Assembly: GCA_910585075.1 (NCBI GenBank)
Contig: CAJUED010000001.1
Span: 62,001 to 126,000, forward strand
Direction of reading: 5' to 3'
Origin: an uncultured Lachnospiraceae bacterium
GTDB lineage: Bacteria > Bacillota > Clostridia > Lachnospirales > Lachnospiraceae
Length of the DNA: 64,000 nt
The notes under the pieces are model-generated. The model ran no database searches. It was not told the DNA's origin and saw only the letters and a list, made by a program, of their open reading frames with translations. This document shows positions 54,000 through 62,678 of this stretch, piece after piece. The position numbers and the translations under genes were made by a program. Positions within the stretch are counted from its first letter, which is position 1, and each line of letters starts with the position of its first letter.

Positions 54000-55036
54000 A
54001 GAAAAGGACAAGAATCGCAATCACAATGGGGGATCCGGCAGGGGTCGGCCCTGAAATCATCGTAAAGGCCCTGAGCCATGGGGAGGTATACCAGAAGTGC
54101 ATCCCAGTTGTCATAGGGGATTATGCGCCGCTGGCAGATGCTATCCGTTTCTGCAACCTCCCTGTGGGGCTCCATGAAATCCGGGAGGTCACGGAGGCAG
54201 GCGGAGAGTTTGGGAATATTGATTTCATCCGCATGGACAGGATCCATGTAGGGGAATGGGAATATAAGAAAAACAACGCTGTGTGTGGGGAAGCCTCTTT
54301 CCAGTATGTTGTATACGGAATCAGACAGGCTATGGAGGGCAAAGTACAGGCAGTGGTGACAGCCCCCATCAGTAAGGAATCCATCAACATGGCCGGGTAC
54401 CGTTACAGCGGGCATACAGAGATCTTTGCAGAATATACAGGGACGAAGGATTTTGCCATGCTGCTTGCCAGCAGGACGCTGCATGTAATCCATGTCTCTA
54501 CCCACTGCTCCCTACGGGAGGCCTGCGACCGGGTGAAGAAGGAACGGGTGCTGGATGTCATAAGGCTGGCACAGGAGGGGATGCGTCAGCTGGGATATTC
54601 CCATCCCAGAATCGTGGTGGCAGGGCTGAACCCCCACTGTTCTGAAAACGGCCTGTTTGGGACGGAAGAAGAAAGGGAAATTCTGCCGGCTATAGATGAG
54701 GCCTTAAAAGAGGGGATCAACGTATCCGGCCCGGAATCTCCGGATACGGTCTTTGTGAAGTGCCAGGCGGGGCAGTATGACATAGTGGTGGCCATGTACC
54801 ATGACCAGGGGCACATCCCGCTGAAGCTGAGCGGGTTTAAGTATGACCTACAGAAGGACAGGTATGACTCGGTCAGCGGCATCAACTGCACCATAGGGCT
54901 TCCGATTGTGAGGACTTCGGTGGACCATGGGACAGCTTTCGGGAAGGCGGGGGAAGGAAGGGCTAATGATGAGAGCATGATGGATGCTATTTTTGCTGGG
55001 GTGATGATGGCTGAAAATAGAGGAAAAAATAAATAA
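53996..55036 (+). CDS. pdxA: PdxA family 4-phosphate dehydrogenase (4-hydroxythreonine- or phosphothreonate/erythronate-type)
   Basis: The protein is 346 residues, full length. Family motifs: ITMGDPAGVGPEIIVKAL, TAPISKESINMAGYRYSGHT, VAMYHDQGHIPLKL and TIGLPIVRTSVDHGTAFGKA, which hold the metal-binding histidines and substrate residues. PdxA oxidises and decarboxylates a C4 phosphate to a C3 keto or amino-keto phosphate. In a LicD-cytidylyltransferase operon it may supply the C3 alcohol phosphate precursor and not serve vitamin B6 synthesis (inference). No other pyridoxine gene is nearby. ATGA overlap shows tight coupling with the cytidylyltransferase. Confidence 0.85.
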   Translation: MKKRTRIAITMGDPAGVGPEIIVKALSHGEVYQKCIPVVIGDYAPLADAIRFCNLPVGLHEIREVTEAGGEFGNIDFIRMDRIHVGEWEYKKNNAVCGEASFQYVVYGIRQAMEGKVQAVVTAPISKESINMAGYRYSGHTEIFAEYTGTKDFAMLLASRTLHVIHVSTHCSLREACDRVKKERVLDVIRLAQEGMRQLGYSHPRIVVAGLNPHCSENGLFGTEEEREILPAIDEALKEGINVSGPESPDTVFVKCQAGQYDIVVAMYHDQGHIPLKLSGFKYDLQKDRYDSVSGINCTIGLPIVRTSVDHGTAFGKAGEGRANDESMMDAIFAGVMMAENRGKNK

Positions 55037-55111
55037 AGGAATTGAAAAAATAGCTTAATGATTATTTAAGCCCATAGTAGATAATTATGATAAATTTACA
55101 CTTTACCCCAA

Positions 55112-56110
55112 ATGGATAAAAACATTATATCTGGTAAAAGAAACTTAATTTGTTTTATAGTGGGTGAAGATTTTGAACCAAGTGAAAGGTGGAAAACAAT
55201 GAGCAGGATAATGGAAGATATTTCAAAATGGCCTTTGGAAAAACGTGAGCTTTTTTTAAAGGAAGTATTTGAAAAAAAAATGGGAAGGCCCCTCAATCTT
55301 GAAAATCCAAAAAGTTTTTCGGAAATGATGCAATGGATTAAGCTATATTACCATGACCCAATAATGACTCAGTGCGTTGATAAAGTTTTGTTTAAAGACT
55401 TTATTAAAGAAAAATTAGGCGAAGAATATACTGCTAAGACATATGAAATATGGGAAACAGCAGAAGATGTAAACTTAAAAGATATTCCAGAACAATGTGT
55501 GGTTAAATCTAATTGCTCCAGTGATGGAAATAATATTTTGCTTGTTCCTGATAAAAGTAAAATTGATTTGGATAAGGCTGAAAAGGATATAAAGGAGAAT
55601 TGGTTTGACAGGCTAAAATTGCATACAAATTCATTTGCAAGCTATTATTACGGGATACAGCCTAAGGTATATGTGGAAGAATATCTCAAAGAGGCGGCTG
55701 ACGAAGCTGACGATTATGATGTTTTCTGCTTCCATGGCGAGCCAAAGTTTATTTATGTTAAGACCGCTCATTTTGATAATGGTGTCAATAAGGTTGGGTA
55801 TCCGGTAAGTTTTTATACTACTGATTGGAAATATATGAGTGCAAAATACAGGAATTTTCCAAGCAGATCGGATTTGAAAAAGCCATTGCATCTTAGCGAG
55901 ATGCTTGAAATCAGTCGTAATCTTTCGAATGAGTTTCCTTTTGTAAGAGTAGATTTTTTCGAAAATTCAAGAAAAATATATATAGCAGAGCTTTCTTTCG
56001 TAGCATGGGCCGGTCTTAGTCCCTATGAACCAGATTCTTTTGATTATGAAATGGGAAAATGGCTTGACATAACGCATACAGTAAAATCGGAATATGTGAA
56101 AAAAAGCTAG
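55112..56110 (+). CDS. TupA-like ATP-grasp glycan protein
   Basis: The protein is 332 residues. It has LENPKSFSEMMQWIKLYYHD, CVVKSNCSSDGNNILLV, KVYVEEYLKEAADEADDYDV and FPFVRVDFFENSRKIYIAEL, typical of the TupA-like family linked to polysaccharide and teichuronopeptide loci. The family is predicted to ligate amino acids or related groups to sugars using ATP. No good AGGAGG precedes the ATG at 55112. AT-rich composition resumes here, unlike the three genes before it. Confidence 0.75.
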   Translation: MDKNIISGKRNLICFIVGEDFEPSERWKTMSRIMEDISKWPLEKRELFLKEVFEKKMGRPLNLENPKSFSEMMQWIKLYYHDPIMTQCVDKVLFKDFIKEKLGEEYTAKTYEIWETAEDVNLKDIPEQCVVKSNCSSDGNNILLVPDKSKIDLDKAEKDIKENWFDRLKLHTNSFASYYYGIQPKVYVEEYLKEAADEADDYDVFCFHGEPKFIYVKTAHFDNGVNKVGYPVSFYTTDWKYMSAKYRNFPSRSDLKKPLHLSEMLEISRNLSNEFPFVRVDFFENSRKIYIAELSFVAWAGLSPYEPDSFDYEMGKWLDITHTVKSEYVKKS

Positions 56111-56212
56111 GTAAATCCTAAACTAGGTAAAACTATGTTACAGCCATCCAGAACCCCAAAATGATAATTTCCAAAATTGGAAATATTGTCACAATTTGAA
56201 AGGAAAATTAAA

Positions 56213-57436
56213 ATGTTCCGACCGACAGTTAGTGTTATAGTTCCAATATATAATACGGAAAAATATTTGAAAATGTGCATAGATTCTATAATTCAACAAA
56301 CATATGAAAAACTTGAAATTATTTTGGTTAATGATGGTTCGACAGATAAATCAGCTGAGATTTGTGATAGATATAGAGAAAATGACTGGAGAGTAAAAGT
56401 AATACACAAAAAAAATGGAGGTTTAGTTAGTGCGCGAAAAACCGGTATATCATTTGCTACGGGAGATTATGTTACATATGTAGATAGCGATGATTGGATT
56501 GATTTGGATAGAATAGAGCGAATGACAACAGCAGCAGTTGAGAAAAATACCGATTTGGTTTATGGAATGTTCAGGCTCCAATACCCAGATAATAAATTAT
56601 GGACAAAGTCTATAGGCGTAGCGGAAGGATATTATGAAGGAAGAAAATATACAGAATTAGTAGAGGGTATTGTAGATATTAATAATTTTTATATAAATAG
56701 GTTGCCTCTCTCATTATGGGCATTTTTGTTTCGAACCGATGTTATTAAGGCAGTACAAATGACTATTCCTGAGGGAATAAGATTTAATGAAGATATTGCT
56801 TGTTTGTTTGGCGTAATGTTGCGTTCAAAAAGCATGGAGGTATTAGGCGACGGTGGATATTATTATTACAGAAAACATCAAGATTCTATGTGTCATAATG
56901 TACGAAAAAATGAAAGAAAGAATGTAAAACTATTCTATGATTTTTATAAAAATGCTTTTAATGATGTACATTTAAGCACAGCAATAGAACGGGAATTATT
57001 ACTATACACATATTTTGCTTTGTTTTGTCACGATTACAGTGCACTGGCATTGGGAGAAGGCTATTTATTCCCATTTAAGGAAGTTACTTCTGATAAAAAA
57101 ATTGCAGTATATGGAGCTGGTTCTGTAGGAGTGATGATAGTCAGTTATTGTGTAGAATATAATTTTGCATCGGTGGTATTATGGGTTGATCGGGCATTCG
57201 AAAGCTATCGCGATTATGAAGAAAAATATGGAATTAAAGTAGTAACGCCAGAAGATGTATTTTTTAGTACTTTTGATTATTTGGTGATATCCTTGACGGA
57301 TAATAATGTGGCAACGATAGTTAAAGAAAATATGATACAGGAAGGAATTCCAATAGAAAAAATTGTATGTTTTGGTGAAACAGATTCTTTTACTGAAAAA
57401 AAATTACAACAGGTATTTGAAGAAAGTAAAATATAA
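56213..57436 (+). CDS. Family 2 glycosyltransferase with C-terminal Rossmann-like domain (right copy)
   Basis: The start at 56213 (MFRPTVSVIVPIYNTEKY) has AAAGGA upstream; the longer frame starts with TTG. The protein is 407 residues. Motifs match the left copy, including ILVNDGSTDKSAEIC, VTYVDSDDWIDLDRIE and KIAVYGAGSVGVMIVSY. Differences are scattered substitutions, including Asn for the first Asp in the NDGSTDKS block. Both copies look intact and may add the same or slightly different sugars in the two operons. Confidence 0.86.
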   Translation: MFRPTVSVIVPIYNTEKYLKMCIDSIIQQTYEKLEIILVNDGSTDKSAEICDRYRENDWRVKVIHKKNGGLVSARKTGISFATGDYVTYVDSDDWIDLDRIERMTTAAVEKNTDLVYGMFRLQYPDNKLWTKSIGVAEGYYEGRKYTELVEGIVDINNFYINRLPLSLWAFLFRTDVIKAVQMTIPEGIRFNEDIACLFGVMLRSKSMEVLGDGGYYYYRKHQDSMCHNVRKNERKNVKLFYDFYKNAFNDVHLSTAIERELLLYTYFALFCHDYSALALGEGYLFPFKEVTSDKKIAVYGAGSVGVMIVSYCVEYNFASVVLWVDRAFESYRDYEEKYGIKVVTPEDVFFSTFDYLVISLTDNNVATIVKENMIQEGIPIEKIVCFGETDSFTEKKLQQVFEESKI

Positions 57437-57482
57437 TATTACATTTTAGGCGAAATGATGTATTTTATAGAAGGTGGACAGA

Positions 57483-58646
57483 ATGAAAAATATAATTTTA
57501 TTTGGTACAGGAAATTACGGGAAAGCAGCCGCAAGGTATTATGGTAAGGAAAAAATAAGCTTTTTTATTGATAATAATAATGCATTATGGGGTAAGCCTA
57601 TATTGGGTATTCCAGTTATTGCTCCGAGTCGACTTATGGAAATGAGGAAAACTGATTTCAATATTGTTATTGCAACTAAACATTATAGAGATATAGAAAT
57701 ACAACTAAAAAATATGGGAATCCATAATTATGAAATATATTCCCCCAATAACGGAAAAAGGTATTATCCCACAATGGAGTTGGTTTTAAATCCATATGAA
57801 GATGAAAGTAATGAAGATACTTCTGAAAAGAAATATAATGAGATAAAGAAAAACAGCCCTTTTAAAAAAGCAGTCAGAGAGGCTGTTGATAAATTATATG
57901 ATAATGTTCCTTTATTTAATCATATAGAAATAGAGACTATAAACAGGTGTAATGGTATATGCTCCTTTTGCCCAATTAACGCAAAAATCGATCCAAGAGA
58001 AAAGAGGATAATGTCTCAGGAATTATTTGAGAAAATAATAGATGAGCTGGCGGAACTAAATTATAGCGGAAGGATTGCATTGTTTTCCAATAATGAACCT
58101 ATGTTAGATAACAGGATAATAAATTTGTATAAATATTGCCGTAGTAAACTCCCAAATGCATGGCTTTTTATGTTTACAAACGGAACACTTTTGTCGTTAG
58201 AAAAGTGCAAAGAACTACTTCCTCTTTTAGATGAGTTAATTATAGATAATTATAATCAGGAATTAAAACTGATTTCTAATAGTAAAAAGGTAGTGCAATA
58301 TTGTGAAGAAAATGAAAAACTACGTGAGAAAGTAACTGTTGTTTTACGAAAACCAAATGAAATTCTATCTACCAGGGGTGGTGATGCTCCAAATCGAAAT
58401 GATATGATTTCGTATGGTGATGCCACATGTGTTTTACCGTTTAAGCAAATGATAGTAAGACCGGATGGGAAGGTATCATTGTGCTGCAATGACCCTCTTG
58501 GCAGAGAGACATTAGGAGATTTAACAAAAGAGAGTTTGATAGATGTGTGGTATGGAGAAAGATTTCGTCAGGTAAGGGAAGCTCTATATGTTGGGCGAAA
58601 CAAATGGAAACATTGTATTTATTGTGATGTATTTAGTATTGGATAG
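57483..58646 (+). CDS. Radical SAM/SPASM protein with N-terminal Rossmann-like domain (right copy)
   Basis: The ATG at 57483 is preceded by AAGGTGG. The protein is 387 residues. It keeps NIILFGTGNYGKAAARYYG, the cluster motif CNGICSFC, RIALFSNNEPMLDNRI and the C-terminal CVLPFKQMIVRPDGKVSLCC. It is about 90% identical by eye to the left copy (42647-43813). No inactivating change is visible. Confidence 0.85.
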   Translation: MKNIILFGTGNYGKAAARYYGKEKISFFIDNNNALWGKPILGIPVIAPSRLMEMRKTDFNIVIATKHYRDIEIQLKNMGIHNYEIYSPNNGKRYYPTMELVLNPYEDESNEDTSEKKYNEIKKNSPFKKAVREAVDKLYDNVPLFNHIEIETINRCNGICSFCPINAKIDPREKRIMSQELFEKIIDELAELNYSGRIALFSNNEPMLDNRIINLYKYCRSKLPNAWLFMFTNGTLLSLEKCKELLPLLDELIIDNYNQELKLISNSKKVVQYCEENEKLREKVTVVLRKPNEILSTRGGDAPNRNDMISYGDATCVLPFKQMIVRPDGKVSLCCNDPLGRETLGDLTKESLIDVWYGERFRQVREALYVGRNKWKHCIYCDVFSIG

Positions 58647-58649
58647 CAG

Positions 58650-59290
58650 TGAAATTGAAATTTGCTATATGAGGACTTAGAGCAAGAATAAAGAAAATAT
58701 TGGTGCATAATTTTTATTAAATGAATGCTCCTCAGAGTTATATTTTGAATAACTTCAATCTATAGCCGAAATATAGTTGCCTTGTATAGATAATGGATAT
58801 GCTGTTCTTTTAGGAAACTCTTTATATAGTTTTTTATTGTGGGAAGAAAATTATTGTAGAGAGGATACCATATGCCATCATTAATACATCACGACAACGA
58901 AAGAGTATTTTCGAGATTTCCAAAAGTCTATTTTTTAGGAGTATGCTTTTAAGGAGAACGACTTTATAATTTATGTGGTTAATAACTTTACAGAAATAGA
59001 AATACATTTGACTATTATCATTTAGGTAACGTTATAGAATGATTTTACATCTAGAGCTAAAAAATTCTCATAGCAATGAAAAATGTATTTTCTGTTACAG
59101 CTTTGAATGTCCTATATGTACAAAAAGAGAGCCGGTTTGGTATGAATTGTCATTACTATCTGAAAATATAAAATGGCACCCGAGGAGGTAAACTAGAAGT
59201 GTTTGAAAGTATGCATTTTAATAGTTTAATTAATAGAGGGGTAATACTCCGTAGAGCCTTTTTCCTTTGGTGGATTGGAGTGTGTGTATA
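58650..59290 (+). pseudogene. Decayed copy of the MptE/Maf-like gene a
   Basis: Fragments of the left gene at 41289-42638 are readable with stops and shifts. 58720-58760 encodes NECSSELYFE then a stop, matching NECPSELYFGQLQFI. 58800-58850 resembles the GHAVLFGNFLYSVLLWEEN-type region. 59176-59290 keeps the C-terminal GGKLEVFE and SLINRGVILRRAFF, ending in GVCV. The remainder is deleted. The gene is therefore non-functional in the right operon. Confidence 0.75.
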
Positions 59291-60634
59291 ATGCAGAGAA
59301 ATTCCAACTTGTCCCATATATCTGTGGATCAATTTGTTGTATGGGGCGCGGGGAAATTGGGGAGAGCATTAATTGATTTACTTGGAAGTGAAAGAATTAT
59401 TGCATTTATTGAGTCCGATGTAAAACGTATAGGAACAACATATGATGGGATCCCAATTATTGACTATAAGACATACAAGACAAAATTAATGTGGTATCCG
59501 ATTATTGTATCTGCAAAATATGCGGAACAAGAAATACTACTATTTTTACAACAAGATGGTGTTGAGTGGGCATTTCCTTTTTCTATAAATTGGATACCAA
59601 TGGAAGGATTTCTGAGGCAGGCACCCGTTGAAGATATCTTAAAGAAGTATAATAAAAATGAGATTCTATACGTATATGGCTATACCCCATTGGGATTACT
59701 TATGTACAGTTACCTTATAAGGGAAGGATATCAATGCAAGTTATTATTTCAGAGTAGTGTCAACAAATTATTGAGTCAACAAATTATGGCTAAAAAATGG
59801 AATATCAGGGCGGAAAAGCTTTGTAAATTACCCAATAATGCACATGTATTGCTTGCAACTGAAGTGAATGTTCATGATAAGTTACAACTAAATCAAGTAA
59901 ATCTTGAAAGCTGGTACGATTTAGGAGAGCAAGAATTATATTATAATCAAAAGATAGAACAATTCAAAAACATTCATAAGGGCGAGCGTTGTTTTATTGT
60001 TGCCACAGGTCCAAGCCTTACTGTTGAAGATTTAAATATATTATATAAGGAGCAAGAGATATGCTTTAGCGTAAATGGTATTTTCAGAATTTTCGAGAAT
60101 ACAAAATGGCGTCCACAGTATTATATACTGGACGACACGAATGGAATGCGTGAGTGGAAAGGAGAAATACTGAAAATGGATGTAGAAAATAAATTTATTG
60201 CAGATGTTGCGTGGAACTTGCAAAATAATGAAGTTACTGATAATATTTTTAAATGGCATTTTCAGCGTAGATGGATAGATGGACACAAACCAGATTTTTC
60301 AGAAGATTTTTCAAGAAAAAGTTTCTGCGGAATGACGATAATTTATGATGGTGCTTTGCAATTGGCGGCATACATGGGGTTTAAAGAGATATATTTGCTC
60401 GGAACAGACTGCTGCCAATATGATGATCCGAAACAACAGCATTTTATAAGTGATTATAGCAAAGAAAAATCAACATTAAAAATAGATTGTATTACACTAG
60501 CGTATCAGTCAGCTAAAGAATATGCCGAAACACATGGAATAAGAATATACAATGCTACCCGTGGAGGGAAACTTGAGATTTTTGAAAGAATAGATTTTGA
60601 TAGTTTGTTTCCAGAAAGTAAGACACTGCTTTAA
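59291..60634 (+). CDS. MptE/Maf-like (DUF115) protein with N-terminal Rossmann-like domain, copy b (right)
   Basis: The ATG at 59291 (MQRNSNLSHISVDQFVVWG) is equivalent to the left start at 41289. The protein is 447 residues. FVVWGAGKLGRALIDLLGSE and YDGIPIIDYKTYK form the Rossmann-like unit; RCFIVATGPSLTVEDLNIL, CFSVNGIFRIFENTKWRP and YDGALQLAAYMGFKEIYLLG form the DUF115 domain. It has diverged more from its left counterpart than the GT2 and radical SAM genes have. A possible glycosyltransferase for a nonulosonic acid, by analogy with Maf. Confidence 0.72.
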   Translation: MQRNSNLSHISVDQFVVWGAGKLGRALIDLLGSERIIAFIESDVKRIGTTYDGIPIIDYKTYKTKLMWYPIIVSAKYAEQEILLFLQQDGVEWAFPFSINWIPMEGFLRQAPVEDILKKYNKNEILYVYGYTPLGLLMYSYLIREGYQCKLLFQSSVNKLLSQQIMAKKWNIRAEKLCKLPNNAHVLLATEVNVHDKLQLNQVNLESWYDLGEQELYYNQKIEQFKNIHKGERCFIVATGPSLTVEDLNILYKEQEICFSVNGIFRIFENTKWRPQYYILDDTNGMREWKGEILKMDVENKFIADVAWNLQNNEVTDNIFKWHFQRRWIDGHKPDFSEDFSRKSFCGMTIIYDGALQLAAYMGFKEIYLLGTDCCQYDDPKQQHFISDYSKEKSTLKIDCITLAYQSAKEYAETHGIRIYNATRGGKLEIFERIDFDSLFPESKTLL

Positions 60635-61101
60635 ATACTGTTTTTAAAAGAATCTGCATGCAGTGGGATTCCTGAAAATGTTGATATGGTTTTTGCTGAT
60701 AAGTCGGATACATCTGATATCATCTAAAAAATGAAAAAGGGATATTTACAGAGGTAATAAACTAGGCGGAATACACCGTCCAATCAGACTATATACAAAA
60801 TGGGGCTGTCGGGAAATGGATAGCCCTGAACAGGGACAGATGTGGCTCGCATGAGTTATATCTGTCCCTAAAATTTTTAAAAAGAAAAAAGATGGCTAAC
60901 GACAACCATCCCTTTCGTATGGGTCAAATCCTACGCCTTGGCTACTTAGCACATTTGTGAGACACTCTAAAGGACACGAAAAAACTAGGGAAACGCTGAT
61001 TGATTCACTTTATTCTCAGACTTAACCTGTTTTGACAAATTTTTAAGAAAATATGGTTCGTGTTTGCTCTTATATTCTTGAGTGATTCGCCCATTTAAAG
61101 C

Positions 61102-61649
61102 TTATTTTCCTTCAAATGGGCACACCTGTGCCATACATCTTAAGAAATCTTGGGTTCGGCCAGCCCTGCTGCACATCACAAGGTTGGCACTGGCAAACAG
61201 TACGTTGAACCGGTTCATATTTTTCTCGATTCCGCGGTAAGATACTTTCCCATAAGCCATCTGCTTTTTGACTATAAGGAAAGCATGCTCTATTTTGCAG
61301 CGGACAGATGACTTATCACGTTCCAGCTTTTTGTCCCAATTGAGGCCTTTGAAATCATCTGCCATTTTCAGACTGGAAGGTCGTTTGTTGAACCAGAAAT
61401 CAATCTTTGAAAGCACTTCATCTCCCTTTATCTCAGGACGTTCAGGCGCTCCAAGATATCCGGAATCACCATACATGATATGGTCCTCTTCCAGCAGCAA
61501 CTTTGATGTTTCCGATACATCATGCATATTTGCAGACGTGCCGGTTATTGTGTGAACATATCCACTGCCTGCATCGGCACCGGCATGAACCTTCATCCCG
61601 AAGTACCATTTATTGCCCTTCTTAGTCTGGTGCATTTCCGGATCCCGTC
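61102..61649 (-). pseudogene. IS5-family transposase, N-terminally truncated
   Basis: The frame shows the IS5 hallmark RRDPEMHQTKKGNKWYFG followed by GMKVHAGADAGSG, MYGDSGYLGAPERPEI (second Asp of the DDE triad) and CKIEHAFLIVKKQM (the Glu). The open frame continues past the annotated ATG to about 61713, but the N-terminal domain and the first catalytic Asp are absent. Upstream sequence is a hairpin and a group II intron-like stretch. It should be inactive. Confidence 0.8.
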
Positions 61650-61657
61650 TGCTACAG

Positions 61658-61684
61658 TAAGCGCCGCGATTAAAGCGGCGCTTA
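61658..61684. repeat. Perfect 10-bp hairpin inside the IS element
   Basis: TAAGCGCCGC (61658-61667) and GCGGCGCTTA (61675-61684) pair perfectly around GATTAAA. It lies between the truncated transposase and the intron-like segment. Some group II introns insert next to such stems. Confidence 0.7.
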
Positions 61685-61695
61685 AAATTTAAGTA

Positions 61696-61953
61696 GGGCG
61701 TAGGATTTGACCCTTACAGTTATCAAGCTTTGGCTTGTCAATCAGTCTTACCCTCATGCATAGCCTCTTATGTAGTTTCTGTTCGTCAGATCAGAGGTTT
61801 TCCCATAGGTTAGTTTGTTCCCCATATCCGGCTTCCTTCAGATTCCACCTCACGATAGACACCCTTGCCTTCGGCTATATCCTTCCCACTACCGGGCGGA
61901 TTCGAGACTTTCACCCGTTAGAAATGTGCGTCGCAAGGTATACACGGAGAAAA
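61696..61953 (-). ncRNA. Group II intron 5' domain remnant
   Basis: Read on the minus strand this region has TTGCGACGCACATTTCTAAC, GGGTGAAAGTC, GATATAGCCGAAGGCAAGG and GTGAGGTGGAATCTGAAGG, sequences that recur in domain I of bacterial group II introns. No reverse transcriptase/maturase frame or domain V is visible, so it would be a truncated copy. Identification is from memory of typical intron sequence and is moderate. Confidence 0.5.
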
Positions 61954-62120
61954 GCTGGTTGCCGTTAGCCATCTTTTTTCTTTTTAGGATATATTTAAGG
62001 GGAGGATGTGACCGATGCCGTTCACCTTCTCCCCTATTTTGGGCTATCTATTTCCCAACAGCCCCATTCTAACGGGTAAATCCTACAATTGTAAAGGCTC
62101 CGAGTAATCCACTAGCGGCA

Positions 62121-62393
62121 GTGATTAAATGTAATGGGCTGTCCATTGAACTTTCCAACGGCATTTCCGAAGTATTGTTAAGCCGTCTGCTGAAGGAGTT
62201 TTATCACGTTATCATGCTTGAGGATGATAACGGCGTACATCGTGTAGTAATCTCCTGCGGCGCAGTAGGCTTCTGGAAAAGAATCGACAGTCTTTCCATG
62301 AACATCGGAAATCAATACAAACGGAATCCTTTTACACTGTTTTTGTTCTGCGGGAAACGCACAAACCGCTGTAAAAGGGTTATTATGGATTAG
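62121..62393 (+). pseudogene. IS66-type TnpA/TnpB remnant
   Basis: The 90-codon frame begins GLSIELSNGISEVLLSRLL, as at the end of IS66 TnpA proteins. Then it runs into a TnpB-like start: MLEDDNGVHRVVISCGAVGF with NPFTLFLFCGKRTNRCKRVI. The two normally separate proteins are joined and both are incomplete. It is an old insertion at the end of the sulfatase-related fragment. Confidence 0.6.
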
Positions 62394-62511
62394 GATAGGG
62401 TTTCTGCTCCTATATAAGCGTTTTGAGATGTCAGCCGCATGTCTTGTCCGAGGACTAGACCGGAAGCAACGGTTATAAAAGAACAATTCCATCATCTGAC
62501 GCTGGGATTCA

Positions 62512-62660
62512 AAGGTTAATGTTAAATCGTCATATTTACCGTTCATACTAAAATACATTTCAGCATGTTCTCCCTCAGTCCATGTATATAAATCTTTGTT
62601 TGTAGAAAATCCTGAAATGCAGTAGGTATTTGCAATGGCATGCATCCTCAGCGAATGTCC
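62512..62660 (-). pseudogene. Fragment duplicating the C-terminal domain of the adjacent sulfatase-family gene
   Basis: The minus frame reads AIANTYCISGFSTNKDLYTW and AEMYFSMNGKYDDLTLTFES. These match ATANAYCISGLYANEVTHTW and AEMYFELDGEYDDLTLILEY in the 62679-64000 gene. After about 45 residues it runs into IS66-remnant sequence. It is a leftover of a tandem copy. Confidence 0.65.
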
Positions 62661-62678
62661 GTTTTTTTCTATTTGATA

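Larger units (their letters stand above)
56207..60634 (+). repeat. Right arm of the large inverted duplication
   Basis: This arm mirrors 39946-45090. It keeps GT2, radical SAM and the second MptE-like gene intact but has lost the first MptE-like gene. The two arms face each other across 11 kb that contains both operon heads and the invertible promoter. Confidence 0.85.
60799..62068. mobile_element. IS5-like element with 28-bp terminal inverted repeats, rearranged inside
   Basis: The ends AATGGGGCTGTCGGGAAATG (60799-) and AATGGGGCTGTTGGGAAATA (complement, ending 62068) match at 26 of 28 bases as inverted repeats. Further inside, TTAAAAAGAAAAAAGATGGC and related sequence (60877-60907 and complement of 61957-61988) also match, so the inverted ends extend over about 110 bp. 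Each end contains a hairpin. A partial IS5-type transposase (61102-61635) is inside. No target duplication is obvious. The element terminates the right operon region and marks a rearrangement point. Confidence 0.6.

Noticed and set aside
53483..54505. Minus-strand frame of 340 codons opposite LicD, cytidylyltransferase and PdxA
   Set aside because: Long only because the region is GC-rich with few stops; the plus-strand genes have full family motifs and coupled starts.
45084..56213. The 11-kb region between the duplicated arms as a site-specific invertible element
   Set aside because: The recombinase sites lie only at 51684 and 52505; inversion of the larger region would need homologous recombination, so it is noted as a possibility and not annotated as an element.
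62178..62645. Single minus-strand gene of 155 codons
   Set aside because: Only the first 45 residues resemble the sulfatase C-terminal domain; the rest is antisense to the IS66 remnant.
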